A stretch of 64,000 bases of DNA from Prauserella cavernicola (GCF_016595675.1 NZ_JAENJH010000008.1:175577-239576); one strand, 5' to 3'. Positions 1 to 8,652 are shown, numbered from the stretch's first letter. Made by a program: numbers and translations. The notes: a model not told the origin generated them from the sequence alone.

Positions 1-1251
1 CGTGTTCCCCGCGGCGCGCAGCTCCAGTGCGATGTCGAGCAGCTGCGCCTTGTCGGCCGGGTGCAGCCCGGCTCCGGGCTCGTCCAGGACGAAGGTGATT
101 CCGCTGAGCTCGGTGCTGAGCTGCGCGGCGAGCCGGGTGCGCTGCAGTTCACCACCGGACAGCGTCGCCGCGCTCCGGGACAGCTGGAGATGGGCCAGTC
201 CGAGCCGATCGAGAATGCCGAGCCTGCGGCCGAGGTCCTGCAACAGCGGCGCGCCCACCTCGAGGTGGCGCTCGTCCAGACCATCCGCGACCCGCCCGGT
301 CCAGTCCCGGACCTGCCGGACCGACACCTCGAGCAACTCGGGATAGGTCAGCCCGCCCAACCGCACGGATCGCGCCGCCCCGTCGTAGCCGCTACCGCCG
401 CAGGTGCCGCAGGGCTGCTTGCGCAGGTAGGGCAGGTAGCGCTGTTTCGCGCTGGCGGTCTGCGCGTTGAGGAACACGCGCTCCACCTCGGCGAGCGCGC
501 CACGCAGCGGCTGGCTGGAGGTGTAGGTCATGCGTGCGGTCTCGTGCCTGTTCGGGACCTCGACGCTCGCCTCGATGCTCTCCTCCCCCGTGCCGTACAG
601 CACGCTGTGGCGGAACTCCTCGGGCAGCGACTGCCAGGGCCTGGCCAGGTCCACGTCGCGCTTCGCGGCGAGCGCGGGGACGAACGCGTGCTCACCCGAG
701 CGCCACTTGGCGTACCAGGGCGAGGCACCGTCGAAGAGCGGAAGCTCGGGGTGGGTGATGATCAGGTCTTCCTGCGCCTGCCAGCGCCCGCCCACTCCGT
801 GGCAGTCCGCGCAGGAGCCCTCGCTGGAGTTGCGGTCGAAGTGAGCCGTCGTCAGGTGCTCGCCGCCGCCGGCCGGAAGCCGTGAGTACAACAACCCCAG
901 GTGCCCGTCGATGCCCGTCATCGTCGCGACCGTGGACCGGGGGTTGCGGTTGAGGCGGCGCTGGTCGACGGCGAGCGTGGCCCCGAGGCCGAGGATGCGG
1001 TCGACCTTCGGCCGGTTTCGCTGGGTGATGTACTGCCGCACGAACGGCGACAGCCCTTCCAGGTACCGCAGTTGGGCCTCGTTGTGCAGGGTGTCGATCG
1101 CCAGCGAGGTCTTGCCGCTGCCGCTCACCCCGGTGAAGGCCACCAGCCGTCCCTTGGGAATGCCGACCGACACGTCGCGCAGGTTGTTGGTGCGAGCCCC
1201 CACGACGTCGATGGACTCGGTGCTCGCGATGTCCCGGATCGAGATCGACAC
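1..1251 (-). CDS. UvrA-like ABC ATPase, C-terminal end outside window
   Basis: This is a UvrA-family tandem ABC ATPase, cut off by the window edge; 417 codons are visible. It starts with GTG at 1251, 3 bp after the stop of the upstream flavoprotein gene, so the two are probably cotranscribed. Visible parts are a Walker A loop (GVSGSGKTS) near residue 43, CxxC pairs of the zinc module (CADC, later CGTC), the ABC signature LSGGELQR and the following Walker B region (FVLDEPGAGLHP). The second half of a nucleotide-binding domain is reached only just before the edge. Family knowledge: full UvrA works in nucleotide excision repair, while shorter paralogs are linked to resistance to DNA-binding drugs. 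The compact zinc module and the lack of uvrB or uvrC nearby favour a paralog, but this is inference. Confidence 0.85.
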   Translation of the reverse strand, partial: MSISIRDIASTESIDVVGARTNNLRDVSVGIPKGRLVAFTGVSGSGKTSLAIDTLHNEAQLRYLEGLSPFVRQYITQRNRPKVDRILGLGATLAVDQRRLNRNPRSTVATMTGIDGHLGLLYSRLPAGGGEHLTTAHFDRNSSEGSCADCHGVGGRWQAQEDLIITHPELPLFDGASPWYAKWRSGEHAFVPALAAKRDVDLARPWQSLPEEFRHSVLYGTGEESIEASVEVPNRHETARMTYTSSQPLRGALAEVERVFLNAQTASAKQRYLPYLRKQPCGTCGGSGYDGAARSVRLGGLTYPELLEVSVRQVRDWTGRVADGLDERHLEVGAPLLQDLGRRLGILDRLGLAHLQLSRSAATLSGGELQRTRLAAQLSTELSGITFVLDEPGAGLHPADKAQLLDIALELRAAGNT

Positions 1252-1254
1252 GCG

Positions 1255-1791
1255 TCACTCCGCCGAGTCGTCGCTCGGCGTGAGCTTGGTGAGGTCGGGT
1301 GCGTAGACGGCCATCCAGTGCGGGCGCACCCGGAAGTAGACGATGTCGTTGTCCCAGTCGAAGGCGTTCTCGCCGTAGAAGTCCTTGAAGTAGGCGAGAA
1401 GGTACGGCCAGTCCGCGGCGGGCTCGGTGCCCTGCGGGTTCAGCACCTCCGCCGTGCCGTGCGTGAACACCCCCAGGTCCTCACCGACCAGGTACGCGGC
1501 GCTGACGGCGGGACGCGCGGTCAGATGGCGGGCCTTGGCGGCGCCGCGCGCCGTACCGAAATGCCACTTCCCGTGCAGGAAGTGCCCGTCGACGGCGCTG
1601 ATCCGCGGCTCACCCTTCGCCGTCACGGTGGACACCGCCAGCGTGCGCATGCCCGTGAGCACTCCGGCGAGCCGCTCCGCCGACACCGTGCTCTCGGCGT
1701 TGATGATGGAACGCAGATGCGGGGTCGAACCGGGAAGGGACGCGTCCAGGAGTGCCTGCAACTCGGTGAGGTCTTCCGGTGTTTCGCGCAT
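1255..1791 (-). CDS. Pyridoxamine 5'-phosphate oxidase-like split-barrel flavoprotein
   Basis: The predicted 178-residue protein has the compact split-barrel fold of the PNPOx-like superfamily, with the typical run LAVSTVTAKGEPRISAVDG followed by FGTARGAAKARHL. Members bind FMN or F420 and reduce or oxidise small molecules in the cytoplasm; the substrate cannot be read from sequence. I chose the ATG at 1791 because GAAGGG precedes it at normal spacing. The longer reading (to 1878) adds a low-complexity leader without a ribosome site. Its stop lies 3 bp before the GTG of the UvrA-like gene. Confidence 0.75.
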   Translation of the reverse strand: MRETPEDLTELQALLDASLPGSTPHLRSIINAESTVSAERLAGVLTGMRTLAVSTVTAKGEPRISAVDGHFLHGKWHFGTARGAAKARHLTARPAVSAAYLVGEDLGVFTHGTAEVLNPQGTEPAADWPYLLAYFKDFYGENAFDWDNDIVYFRVRPHWMAVYAPDLTKLTPSDDSAE

Positions 1792-1916
1792 CGAGGCACC
1801 CTTCGTCCGTCCATAGGTCTCGGTCCGCACGAGTTCGACGTGCGACCACAGACCCATCGTGGACGCGAACCCTGACAACTTCCGTCAAGGTTGCCTCGAT
1901 CTTGTGAAAGCGCCCG

Positions 1917-2093
1917 TCAGCTGTCAGGAGCCAGCCGTCGGAGGATCACATCGACGTTCCCGGGCTCGATCTCTCGAACGAAGGCGACCGGAACCTCGTC
2001 TGGTGCGAACTCGGGGTAGTCCAGGTCCGCACCCCGGTCGGTCACGATCGCGACGCCGAACGCGAACGCGTGCGTTACGTCAAGCACGACCAT
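1917..2093 (-). CDS. Small hypothetical protein downstream of Imm53 gene
   Basis: A 58-residue acidic reading frame starts with ATG at 2093. It lies in the same frame as the immunity gene and is separated from its stop by one codon (TGA GAC ATG). It contains VAIVTDRGADLDYPEF in the middle and ends LRRLAPDS. I recognise no family. The tight coupling suggests translation together with the immunity gene, either as a second small protein or as a C-terminal part split off by a nonsense mutation. Codon use looks coding, but with so short a frame this remains uncertain. Confidence 0.4.
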   Translation of the reverse strand: MVVLDVTHAFAFGVAIVTDRGADLDYPEFAPDEVPVAFVREIEPGNVDVILRRLAPDS

Positions 2094-2096
2094 GTC

Positions 2097-2390
2097 TCAT
2101 GGCACCGCGAACTCGGCGAACTTCACCAACGCCTCCCGCAAGTTCCGGGGCCCGCAGGCGACCTGGAACCGCAGGCCATCAGACCACCAGTGGACCCAGT
2201 CCTGATCGCTGCGGTCCACCGTGACGCGGTCCAGCCGACGCCCGTCCAGACACGTCTCGGCGAGATCGACTCGAACGGACCACCCGGGGTTGTCGAGAGT
2301 CCCTATCCGCACGCCTTGTTGGTGCTCCCAGTCCTCGTCGCAGTGATCGTGATACCACGCCCGCAGAAACTCGAACGGATCATCGGCCAT
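2097..2390 (-). CDS. Imm53-family immunity protein, orphan
   Basis: The 97-residue product matches the Imm53 pattern: WYHDHCDEDWEHQQGVRIGT near residues 12-31, then LDNPGWSVRVDL, and a C-terminal GPRNLREALVKF. Imm53 proteins neutralise toxins of polymorphic toxin systems in the cytoplasm. No toxin gene, secretion component or WXG100 gene is visible here, so it looks like an orphan immunity gene, perhaps protecting against toxins of neighbouring strains. It follows the LacI gene by 27 bp on the same strand and may be read through from that operon. No strong ribosome site is seen. Confidence 0.8.
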   Translation of the reverse strand: MADDPFEFLRAWYHDHCDEDWEHQQGVRIGTLDNPGWSVRVDLAETCLDGRRLDRVTVDRSDQDWVHWWSDGLRFQVACGPRNLREALVKFAEFAVP

Positions 2391-2417
2391 GGGCGCCTAT
2401 CAATTCGTGAGCGCGGG

Positions 2418-3497
2418 TCAGTGTTCCCGGGCGATCGCGGTCGACGCCCTCGCATGGAGTCGCGGCGGCGGGTCGGAGATGATCGTTCGCTGCGTCCGGG
2501 GCGTGTCCGTGAGCAGGAGGCGGACGGCCGTCTCGCCCATTTCCCGCAGCGGCAGGCTGACGGTGGTCAGCGACGGCACCAGGTGCTCGCTGATCCAGGT
2601 GTCGTGCACGGCGGCGATCGAGAGGTCACCGGGCACGGCGATGTCGAGTTCCGCGGCGGCCCGGAGCATGCCGATGCCGATGAGCGAGTTCCCTCCGATG
2701 AGGGCGGTGGGCCGGTCGCGCGTGTTCTCCCATCGCCCGGCCAGTGTCCGCAGGCCCGCACGGCCCGCCTCGGCCGACCACGTGAGATGGGCGGTGTCCT
2801 CGTCGCGCAGCGTGTGTCCTGCCTCGGCGAGCGCGTCGCGCACGCCCTGTTCCCTGAGCAGGTTCGTGGGCGAGTCGTGCGGCCCGGAGATGAGCCCGAT
2901 CCTCGCGTGCCCGAGCGCGAGGAGGTGCTCGGTGAGCATCCTCGTCGCGGCGACCTCGTCCGGGGCCACGAGCGGGGCCACCGTGTCCGTCGACTTCGGC
3001 GGCGCGTTCACGATCACGGTCGGCAGTGCGCGGGCGATCTCGGCGATGCGCTGATCGAACTCACCGTGTCCGCCCTGGACGATCAGCCCGTCGACCCGCT
3101 TGCCGTTGATGAAGATCCGGTACGCCTCGTCGTCGGTGAGCAGTTCGTCGACGTCGCCGAGCACCAGGAAGTAGTTGTTGGCGGCGGCCTCGGTGCGCGC
3201 ACCCTGCAGCAGGTCCAGATAAATCGGGCTGGACAGGTTGTGGACGACCAGGCCGAGCAGGCCCGTCCGCTGCTGGCGCAGGGTCTTCGCGGCGATGTTG
3301 GGCACGTAGCCGAGTTGCTCGGCCGCTTCGAGCACGCGGGCCTTGGTCTCGGGGGTGGCGCGGACGTTCGGGTCGGCGTTGAGGACGCGGGACGCCAGCG
3401 GGGCGGAGACCTGCGCGGCGGCGGCGACGTCCGCGAGCCGGACGCCGCCGCGCTGCCGCCGCGGCCGGTGGGGTTGTTCCTTGCTCCGTCCCTGCAT
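2418..3497 (-). CDS. LacI-family transcriptional regulator
   Basis: This is a 359-residue LacI/GalR regulator. The N-terminal helix-turn-helix is visible (VRLADVAAAAQVSAPLASRV), with hinge residues up to about 70. It is followed by a periplasmic-binding-protein-like sensor domain (GLLGLVVHNLSSPIYLDLL onward). It presumably represses the sugar or polyol genes around it and is released by their substrate. I chose the ATG at 3497; a longer reading to 3653 overlaps the transporter gene and has non-protein-like composition. The gene starts 7 bp after the transporter stop, so it is probably the last gene of that operon, giving autoregulation. A candidate operator lies at 6117-6124. Confidence 0.88.
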   Translation of the reverse strand: MQGRSKEQPHRPRRQRGGVRLADVAAAAQVSAPLASRVLNADPNVRATPETKARVLEAAEQLGYVPNIAAKTLRQQRTGLLGLVVHNLSSPIYLDLLQGARTEAAANNYFLVLGDVDELLTDDEAYRIFINGKRVDGLIVQGGHGEFDQRIAEIARALPTVIVNAPPKSTDTVAPLVAPDEVAATRMLTEHLLALGHARIGLISGPHDSPTNLLREQGVRDALAEAGHTLRDEDTAHLTWSAEAGRAGLRTLAGRWENTRDRPTALIGGNSLIGIGMLRAAAELDIAVPGDLSIAAVHDTWISEHLVPSLTTVSLPLREMGETAVRLLLTDTPRTQRTIISDPPPRLHARASTAIAREH

Positions 3498-3504
3498 TCC
3501 CCAA

Positions 3505-4827
3505 CTATGCCTGGTCGACCTCGTCCCGGGTGCCGCCGGACTGGGCGGCGGCCCGCGGTGCCACGAGTGCCCGCGTCTCCGGCAGCAGGAACATGCCGAC
3601 CGCCGCCAGCGCCATGAGCACGAGGCAGTAGAGCGCCACCAGCCAGTAGGCACCTCCCGCTGCCTCCGTCAACGCGGCCGCGACGAAGGGCAGCGTGCCA
3701 CCGACGAGCGCGCCGGTGATCTCGCGGCTGAACGTCACGCCGGTGTAGCGGTACCGCACGTCGAACAGCTCCGACATGAAACCCGACTGGGCGGCGAGCA
3801 TCGCGTCGTTGCACAACGTGAACACGAGCACGAAGGCGATCCAGATCAGGATCGGGGTTCCGGTGTTGAGCAGGAAGAAGAACGGATAGATGAGCACGGC
3901 CGCGCCGATGGCTCCGGCGAGGAACACCGGCCGCCGCCCGTGCCGGTCGGAGAGCCAGCCCGCGATCGGGATGGTGACCAGCTTGAGGAGGTTGCCGATG
4001 ATGATTCCGGTGAGCCCGATCCACGCGGGGGCGCCGACCACCGACGAGAGGTAGGTCAGGGCGTACACCGAGGGCAGGTAGCTGGCCACGTTGGGGCCGA
4101 TGCTGGCGAGCATCGCGAGCGGGACCTTGCGGCCCGCGGACCGGAACAGCTCCGACAGCGCCACGCGCGGAACGTCGCGCTTCGCCTTGGATCCCTCGAA
4201 CTCCGGGCTCTCCGGAACGCGCAGGCGGATCACGATGCCCGCGACGCACACGAGGATGCTGGCGATGAACGCCACCCGCCAGCCCCAGGACAGGAAGTCC
4301 TCCTCGGGCAGCGTCGTGTTCAGCAGCGTCAGCACGCCCGTCGCCAGCAGCGCTCCCGCGGCGTTTCCCGCACCGGGCAGCGCGGCGTTCAGCCCACGCG
4401 AGGAGGCCTGGGAGTGCTCGGCCGCCAGCAGTGTCGCGCCCGCGTACTCACCGCCCGCGCCGACACCCTGCAGGATCCGCAGGACGATCAGCAGCACGGG
4501 TGCGGCGATGCCGATCGTGGTGAAGTCGGGGATGAACCCGATGAGCGCCGAGGAGATCCCCATCAGGACCAGGGTGAGGAACAGCATCTGGCGGCGTCCG
4601 TAGCGGTCGCCGAGAATGCCGATGATCACACCGCCGACCGGCCGGGCGAAGAACCCCACCGCGAACGCGGCGAACGAGGCCAGCGTCGCCAGGAACGGGT
4701 CACCCGACGGGAAGAAGACCATGGGGAAGACCACGGCGCTCGCGGTCGCGTAGAGGGAGAAGTCGTACCACTCCAGCGCCGTGCCGACGGTCGCGCCGAC
4801 TGTCGCCTTGTTGATTCGAAACGTCAT
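3505..4827 (-). CDS. MHS-family MFS transporter (proton symporter type)
   Basis: This 440-residue inner-membrane protein has about 12 predicted segments and the hallmarks of the metabolite:H+ symporter branch of the MFS. These are the N-terminal ALEWYDFSLYATASA stretch and the cytoplasmic loop ILGDRYGRRQMLF, with RILQGVGAGGEYAGATLL after it. Relatives carry organic acids, osmolytes or sugar acids. It sits between the two unknown proteins upstream and LacI downstream, so it probably imports the substrate of this locus. The start ATG at 4827 lies just beyond the stop of the 110-residue gene, with AAGGGATG as likely ribosome site. Confidence 0.88.
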   Translation of the reverse strand: MTFRINKATVGATVGTALEWYDFSLYATASAVVFPMVFFPSGDPFLATLASFAAFAVGFFARPVGGVIIGILGDRYGRRQMLFLTLVLMGISSALIGFIPDFTTIGIAAPVLLIVLRILQGVGAGGEYAGATLLAAEHSQASSRGLNAALPGAGNAAGALLATGVLTLLNTTLPEEDFLSWGWRVAFIASILVCVAGIVIRLRVPESPEFEGSKAKRDVPRVALSELFRSAGRKVPLAMLASIGPNVASYLPSVYALTYLSSVVGAPAWIGLTGIIIGNLLKLVTIPIAGWLSDRHGRRPVFLAGAIGAAVLIYPFFFLLNTGTPILIWIAFVLVFTLCNDAMLAAQSGFMSELFDVRYRYTGVTFSREITGALVGGTLPFVAAALTEAAGGAYWLVALYCLVLMALAAVGMFLLPETRALVAPRAAAQSGGTRDEVDQA

Positions 4828-4834
4828 TGTTCGC

Positions 4835-5167
4835 TCATCCCTTCAAGGCGAGGCGGACGGAGACGGTGACCGGCACCGGCCGTGCCTCGGTGTCGACGGC
4901 GGTGCCGACCATGCGCAGGAAGCCGCCGAAATGTGCGACGCGGACGAAGCCCGTGTCGGTGAGCTCCAGCTCGGTTCCCTCGTCCAGCCAGCGGATGCCG
5001 TCCGGACTCACCTGCACGCGGAGCGCGAGTCGCGTGCCGGGCGTGAGGTCGTGGGTCTCGACGAAGAAGATGGCCTCGTCGGCCCAGCCGCATTCGTACG
5101 GGTGCGTCTCGACGGCGGTGTCGAAGCGCTGTCGCAACTCGACGACGGAGGTGTAGAAGGTCTTCAC
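4835..5167 (-). CDS. Hypothetical protein (110 aa) in sugar/polyol locus
   Basis: I do not recognise a named family. The 110-residue product is soluble, without signal peptide or membrane segment, and reads as an all-beta domain (alternating hydrophobic strands such as TRLALRVQVSPDGIRWL and RPVPVTVSVRLAL). The GTG start overlaps the stop of the upstream 306-residue gene (GTGA), and the transporter gene follows 7 bp later, so the three are translationally coupled. A role as binding or accessory subunit for the upstream protein is a guess from this coupling. Confidence 0.7.
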   Translation of the reverse strand: MKTFYTSVVELRQRFDTAVETHPYECGWADEAIFFVETHDLTPGTRLALRVQVSPDGIRWLDEGTELELTDTGFVRVAHFGGFLRMVGTAVDTEARPVPVTVSVRLALKG

Positions 5168-6084
5168 GAGCGCTCTCCCGTCTCCGCCGAGATGACGACG
5201 GAGTCGACGAACAGCGAGACGCGACGGTCGGTGTCCGCCTCGACGAAGAACACCGGGTTCAGCAGTCCCTCGATGTCGTTGTAGGCCGGCGCCAGCGTCG
5301 GGTGCGCCCCGTCGGGAAAACTGAACCGTCGCGTGCCGACCCGGAACTCCTCATAGGACCGGGTCTCGAGGTTCACGGTGAGCGAGAGCGGCATCCAGTT
5401 GAGCTTGTCGTCGGACTCGTTGTAGATCAGGTGCTGCGCGCCGTCGGGGAACCAGGTGGTGGCGACGGTGGAGCCGTCTGCGCGACGGGCTCCGAACCAC
5501 TGTGGATCGATCCCGGCCTTGTGCCAGCCGTCCGCACCGTAGCTCCACTGCTCGTCGGTGACGTCGGTCGGGCTGTAGAACTGCCAGCGCCGCACGGGCT
5601 GTCCGGCCACGGCGTTCACGTACCGCACGCCGGGCATGTAGCGGTGCACCTCGTCCTGCAGGTCGACGAAGAGCCCGAACGCCCGCACGTCGTCGACCCC
5701 GAGACCGGGCCGGTCCTGCTCGGCCTTGTACGCGATCAGCGCCTCGACCCGCACGCGCCTGGTCCCAGCGGGCACGGCAAGTCGCTTGATCGACAATCCC
5801 ATCGACCCCGGGGCGGGTGGCTCGTCCGGGGGCGCCGCGGCGGCCCGGCTGGAGATCTTGAGCGAATAGGTGCCCTGCGCGGACCCGTGTGTGCCGCCGA
5901 ACGCGAAGGTCGCCGAGCTCAGCATCGTCGGACCCCAGTGGATCAGATCGATGTCGTCGGAGTGCTCGCGGAACCCGGGGGCGACGAAGTTCGGACGCAG
6001 GTCGAGCCACCCGCTCATCCCCCTGTCGAAGTCGTCGGCGACCAGGACACGTGGGAGTGGATCGAAGAAACCGGTGCTTGTCAT
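5164..6084 (-). CDS. Hypothetical beta-rich protein (306 aa), first gene of sugar/polyol operon
   Basis: The product has 306 residues and no signal peptide, so it is probably cytoplasmic. It is rich in aromatic residues and predicted strands (FDRGMSGWLDLRPNF, MSSATFAFGG-like patches, RRWQFYSPTDVTDEQWSYG). This suggests a jelly-roll or lectin-like sandwich of the kind seen in carbohydrate-active proteins, but I see no catalytic motif I can name. It is the first gene of an operon with a 110-residue unknown, an MHS transporter and LacI, and is divergent from a mannitol-type dehydrogenase. A lyase, epimerase or binding function in sugar handling is only inferred. Confidence 0.7.
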   Translation of the reverse strand: MTSTGFFDPLPRVLVADDFDRGMSGWLDLRPNFVAPGFREHSDDIDLIHWGPTMLSSATFAFGGTHGSAQGTYSLKISSRAAAAPPDEPPAPGSMGLSIKRLAVPAGTRRVRVEALIAYKAEQDRPGLGVDDVRAFGLFVDLQDEVHRYMPGVRYVNAVAGQPVRRWQFYSPTDVTDEQWSYGADGWHKAGIDPQWFGARRADGSTVATTWFPDGAQHLIYNESDDKLNWMPLSLTVNLETRSYEEFRVGTRRFSFPDGAHPTLAPAYNDIEGLLNPVFFVEADTDRRVSLFVDSVVISAETGERS

Positions 6085-6226
6085 ATCTCTTCTCGACGGG
6101 TAACTCTTGCCTGAACAATCGATTTATCATGACCACAGCGACGCCGGTCCGTCAAGCCCGGACGGGCGGCGTAGCCGACCGGTCACCCACAGCGCCACCG
6201 ATGGCGCGTGACGGCGAGGAGCAGCG
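6085..6226 (-). promoter_or_regulatory. Divergent promoter region with LacI-type operator candidate
   Basis: This 142-bp gap separates the operon running left (from 6084) from the dehydrogenase running right (from 6227), so it must hold both promoters. At 6117-6124 is the perfect palindrome AATCGATT inside GAACAATCGATTTATC. It has the AT-flanked CG centre typical of LacI/GalR operators, and a LacI gene lies in the adjacent operon. The right-hand end carries an AGGAG ribosome site for the dehydrogenase. Confidence 0.45.
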
Positions 6227-7633
6227 ATGACGAACAATGGCGGCGTGCACACGCCGACATACGACCGCGCAGACGTGAGCCCGGGGATCCTGCATTTCGG
6301 GGTCGGGAACTTCCATCGGTCCCATCAGGCGGCCTACCTCGACCGGCTGCTCCGCCAGGGCCAGGCGAGCGACTGGGGGATCATCGGGGTCGGGCTGCTC
6401 CCCCGCGACGCGCAGCTGGGCGAGATCCTGCACGCACAGGACTTCACCTACACGCTCGTGGAACTCGGCGGCGACGGCCGCAGGACAGCGACCCGGATCT
6501 CGTCGATCATCGACTTCGTCCACGCGCCGGCCGAGCCGGAGCGCGTGCGGGAACACCTGGTGTCACCGGAGATCCGCATCGTCTCGCTGACCATCACCGA
6601 AGGCGGCTACAACACCTCCGACGTCACCGGCGAGTTCGACACGTCCAACCCGGACATCCTGGCGGACGTGGGGGCTCAGCATCCGCGGACCGTCTTCGGG
6701 ATCCTCGCCGAGGGGCTGCACCTGCGCCGCGGCAAGGGACTCGCGCCGTTCACCGTGGTCTCGTGCGACAACGTCCCCGGCAACGGCGGCGTCATCCGCC
6801 GCGCACTGGTCGCGTTCGCGCGCCTGGCCTACGACGACGAGTTCGCCGATTGGATCGACGCCTCGGTGTCCTTTCCGGACAGCATGGTCGACCGCATCAC
6901 CCCGGTGACCACCGACGCCGAACGCGCGCTGGTGCGCGACGACTTCGGCATCGACGACGCCTGGCCCGTCGTCTGCGAACCGTTCACCCAGTGGGTCCTC
7001 GAGGACGACTTCACCCTCGGCAGGCCGCCGTGGGAGGACGCGGGCGTGCAGCTGGTCGAGGATGTCGCACCGTACGAGCTCATGAAGATCCGCCTGCTCA
7101 ACGGCAGCCACCAGGCCATCGCGCACGCCGGGATCCTGCGCGGCCACACCTATGTGCACGAGGCCATGGCGGACGCGGAGATCGTCGGCCTCGTCCGGCG
7201 CTACATGGTCGGCGAAGCGGCTCACACGCTGCATCCCGTGCCGGGCATCGACCTCACGCAGTACATGGACCAGCTACTGGAGCGGTTCGCGAATCCGAAC
7301 ATCCGCGACACCCTCACCCGGCTCGCCACCGACGCCAGCGACCGCCTGCCGAAGTTCCTCGTGCCCGTCGCGACACAGCTGTCGCAGGCAGGTGAGCCCG
7401 CACCGGCGTCGGCGAGCGTGCTCGCCGCGTGGGCGGTCCGCTCCGGCCGGGACCTGCACGCGGGCAGGACGCTCAACGACCGGCAGGCCGAACGCCTCGA
7501 AGCCGCGTTGCGAGGCACCGACGCCGACCCGGCCGGTTTCCTCGCGAACAGCGACTGGTTCGACAACCTGATCGACGACCCGCGCTTCACGGTCGACTTC
7601 CGCCACGCACACCAGGAGTACAGCCACGTCTGA
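6227..7633 (+). CDS. Mannitol/polyol 2-dehydrogenase, long-chain family
   Basis: This 468-residue NAD-dependent enzyme belongs to the polyol-specific long-chain dehydrogenases (mannitol dehydrogenase, fructuronate reductase, arabinitol dehydrogenase). The N-terminal nucleotide-binding part shows ILHFGVGNFHRSHQAAYLD. The C-terminal domain carries the catalytic set in KIRLLNGSHQ: Lys287, Asn292 and His295. It oxidises a secondary hydroxyl of a sugar alcohol or reduces a keto-sugar in the cytoplasm; the exact substrate is not readable. AGGAG lies 6 bp before the ATG. It is divergent from the MHS transporter operon, which likely supplies its substrate, and convergent with a DapA-family gene. Confidence 0.88.
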   Translation: MTNNGGVHTPTYDRADVSPGILHFGVGNFHRSHQAAYLDRLLRQGQASDWGIIGVGLLPRDAQLGEILHAQDFTYTLVELGGDGRRTATRISSIIDFVHAPAEPERVREHLVSPEIRIVSLTITEGGYNTSDVTGEFDTSNPDILADVGAQHPRTVFGILAEGLHLRRGKGLAPFTVVSCDNVPGNGGVIRRALVAFARLAYDDEFADWIDASVSFPDSMVDRITPVTTDAERALVRDDFGIDDAWPVVCEPFTQWVLEDDFTLGRPPWEDAGVQLVEDVAPYELMKIRLLNGSHQAIAHAGILRGHTYVHEAMADAEIVGLVRRYMVGEAAHTLHPVPGIDLTQYMDQLLERFANPNIRDTLTRLATDASDRLPKFLVPVATQLSQAGEPAPASASVLAAWAVRSGRDLHAGRTLNDRQAERLEAALRGTDADPAGFLANSDWFDNLIDDPRFTVDFRHAHQEYSHV

Positions 7634-7643
7634 TCGTGACCGC

Positions 7644-8537
7644 TCAGCGCAGCTCGAGCCGCTCGATCACGCGGCGCACCTCGGCGCGGTCCGCATCGGG
7701 CAGGCCGAGCAGCGGCCGGGGCAGGCACGGGCGCGTCGCCAGGCCGAGTTCCTCCGCGACGCCCGCGATCACCCGGAAGCTTCCGTGCCGGGCGAACAGG
7801 TCCCACAGCGGCCGCAGGTGGCCGGAGGCCTCGACGGCACCGGACGTGTCACCGGCCTGGGCGGCGCGGGTGATCCGGAGCGCGGGTTCGGGCAGCGTGC
7901 CGCCGAGCACCGAGTACCACGCGTCGCAGCCCGCGACGAGGCCCGTCGCGGCGACGGGGTCACCGCTGACGCCGATGGTGACGTGACCGGGCAGGATCGA
8001 GCGCAGCGACCGGATCCGCGCGGCGGCCTCGGCGGGATCGGCCGGCACGCCGGGGATCTTGATCGAGGCGACGTGCGGCAGCGCGGCCACCCGGGCGTAG
8101 AGCTCGTCGGTGAAGGCGAAATGCGTGGTGCCGGGGTTGTCGTAGACCACCAGCGGCACCGAGAGGTTCGCGGTGACGTCGCCGTAGAGGCCTGCGACGT
8201 CGTCGTGCGTCAGTGGCTGGTACGACACGGGCGCCAGCAGGACGCCGGACACTCCCGCCCGCTGGGCGTCCTCGGTCAGGTGCAGGACGTCGCGCGTGGC
8301 CAGCGCACCGACCCCGGCCAGGACGGGAACTCCGTCCGCGTGCCGGAGCGCGAGCTCGATGACGCGGCGCCGCTCCGCCCGGTCGAGGTAGGCGTACGAG
8401 CCGGTGGAGCCCAGCACCGTGATGCTGTCCACTCCGGCCGCGACGAGACGCCGGACCAGTGCGGTGACAGCCAGTTCGTCGATCTCGCCGCCGTGCTGCG
8501 GGGTGAGAGGGAAGGCGCTGAGCCCGGTGAACGACAC
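7644..8537 (-). CDS. DapA-family (DHDPS/NAL) aldolase or lyase, paralog 1
   Basis: This 297-residue TIM-barrel protein is of the class I dihydrodipicolinate synthase/N-acetylneuraminate lyase family. Tyr132 (VVYDNP) and the Schiff-base Lys160 (ASIKIPG) are present. The loop GSTGSYAYL replaces the usual GTTGE motif, so the substrate is not that of true DapA; a keto-deoxy sugar acid or hydroxy-oxo acid is likely. The GTG at 8537 is preceded by GGAGGAACAC, a strong ribosome site; longer readings run into a hairpin. It ends 10 bp from the convergent dehydrogenase gene. The hairpin upstream suggests its own promoter between 8538 and 8652. Confidence 0.85.
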   Translation of the reverse strand: MSFTGLSAFPLTPQHGGEIDELAVTALVRRLVAAGVDSITVLGSTGSYAYLDRAERRRVIELALRHADGVPVLAGVGALATRDVLHLTEDAQRAGVSGVLLAPVSYQPLTHDDVAGLYGDVTANLSVPLVVYDNPGTTHFAFTDELYARVAALPHVASIKIPGVPADPAEAAARIRSLRSILPGHVTIGVSGDPVAATGLVAGCDAWYSVLGGTLPEPALRITRAAQAGDTSGAVEASGHLRPLWDLFARHGSFRVIAGVAEELGLATRPCLPRPLLGLPDADRAEVRRVIERLELR

Positions 8538-8652
8538 GTGTTCCTCCTCAACGGACGGCGGCGAACGCGAGCACGTCGCGCGGCTTCTCCCGGTCGCCGA
8601 CAGTAAATGTCCTGGGACGAACTTTCCAGCCGTTTGTGAGTCGGGGCGCAGC

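Noticed and set aside
1-1251. Housekeeping uvrA
   Set aside because: Not excluded, but the compact zinc region and lack of other repair genes favour a UvrA paralog; the truncated view prevents a firm call, so no gene symbol is given.
3498-3653. N-terminal extension of the LacI protein
   Set aside because: It overlaps the transporter gene, is Cys/Arg/Trp-rich and lies before the normal LacI start at 3497.
2070-4869. Long plus-strand open frames opposite the LacI and MHS transporter genes
   Set aside because: They are antisense shadows: composition is rich in Arg, Gly and Ala with no domain, while the minus strand encodes clear protein families.
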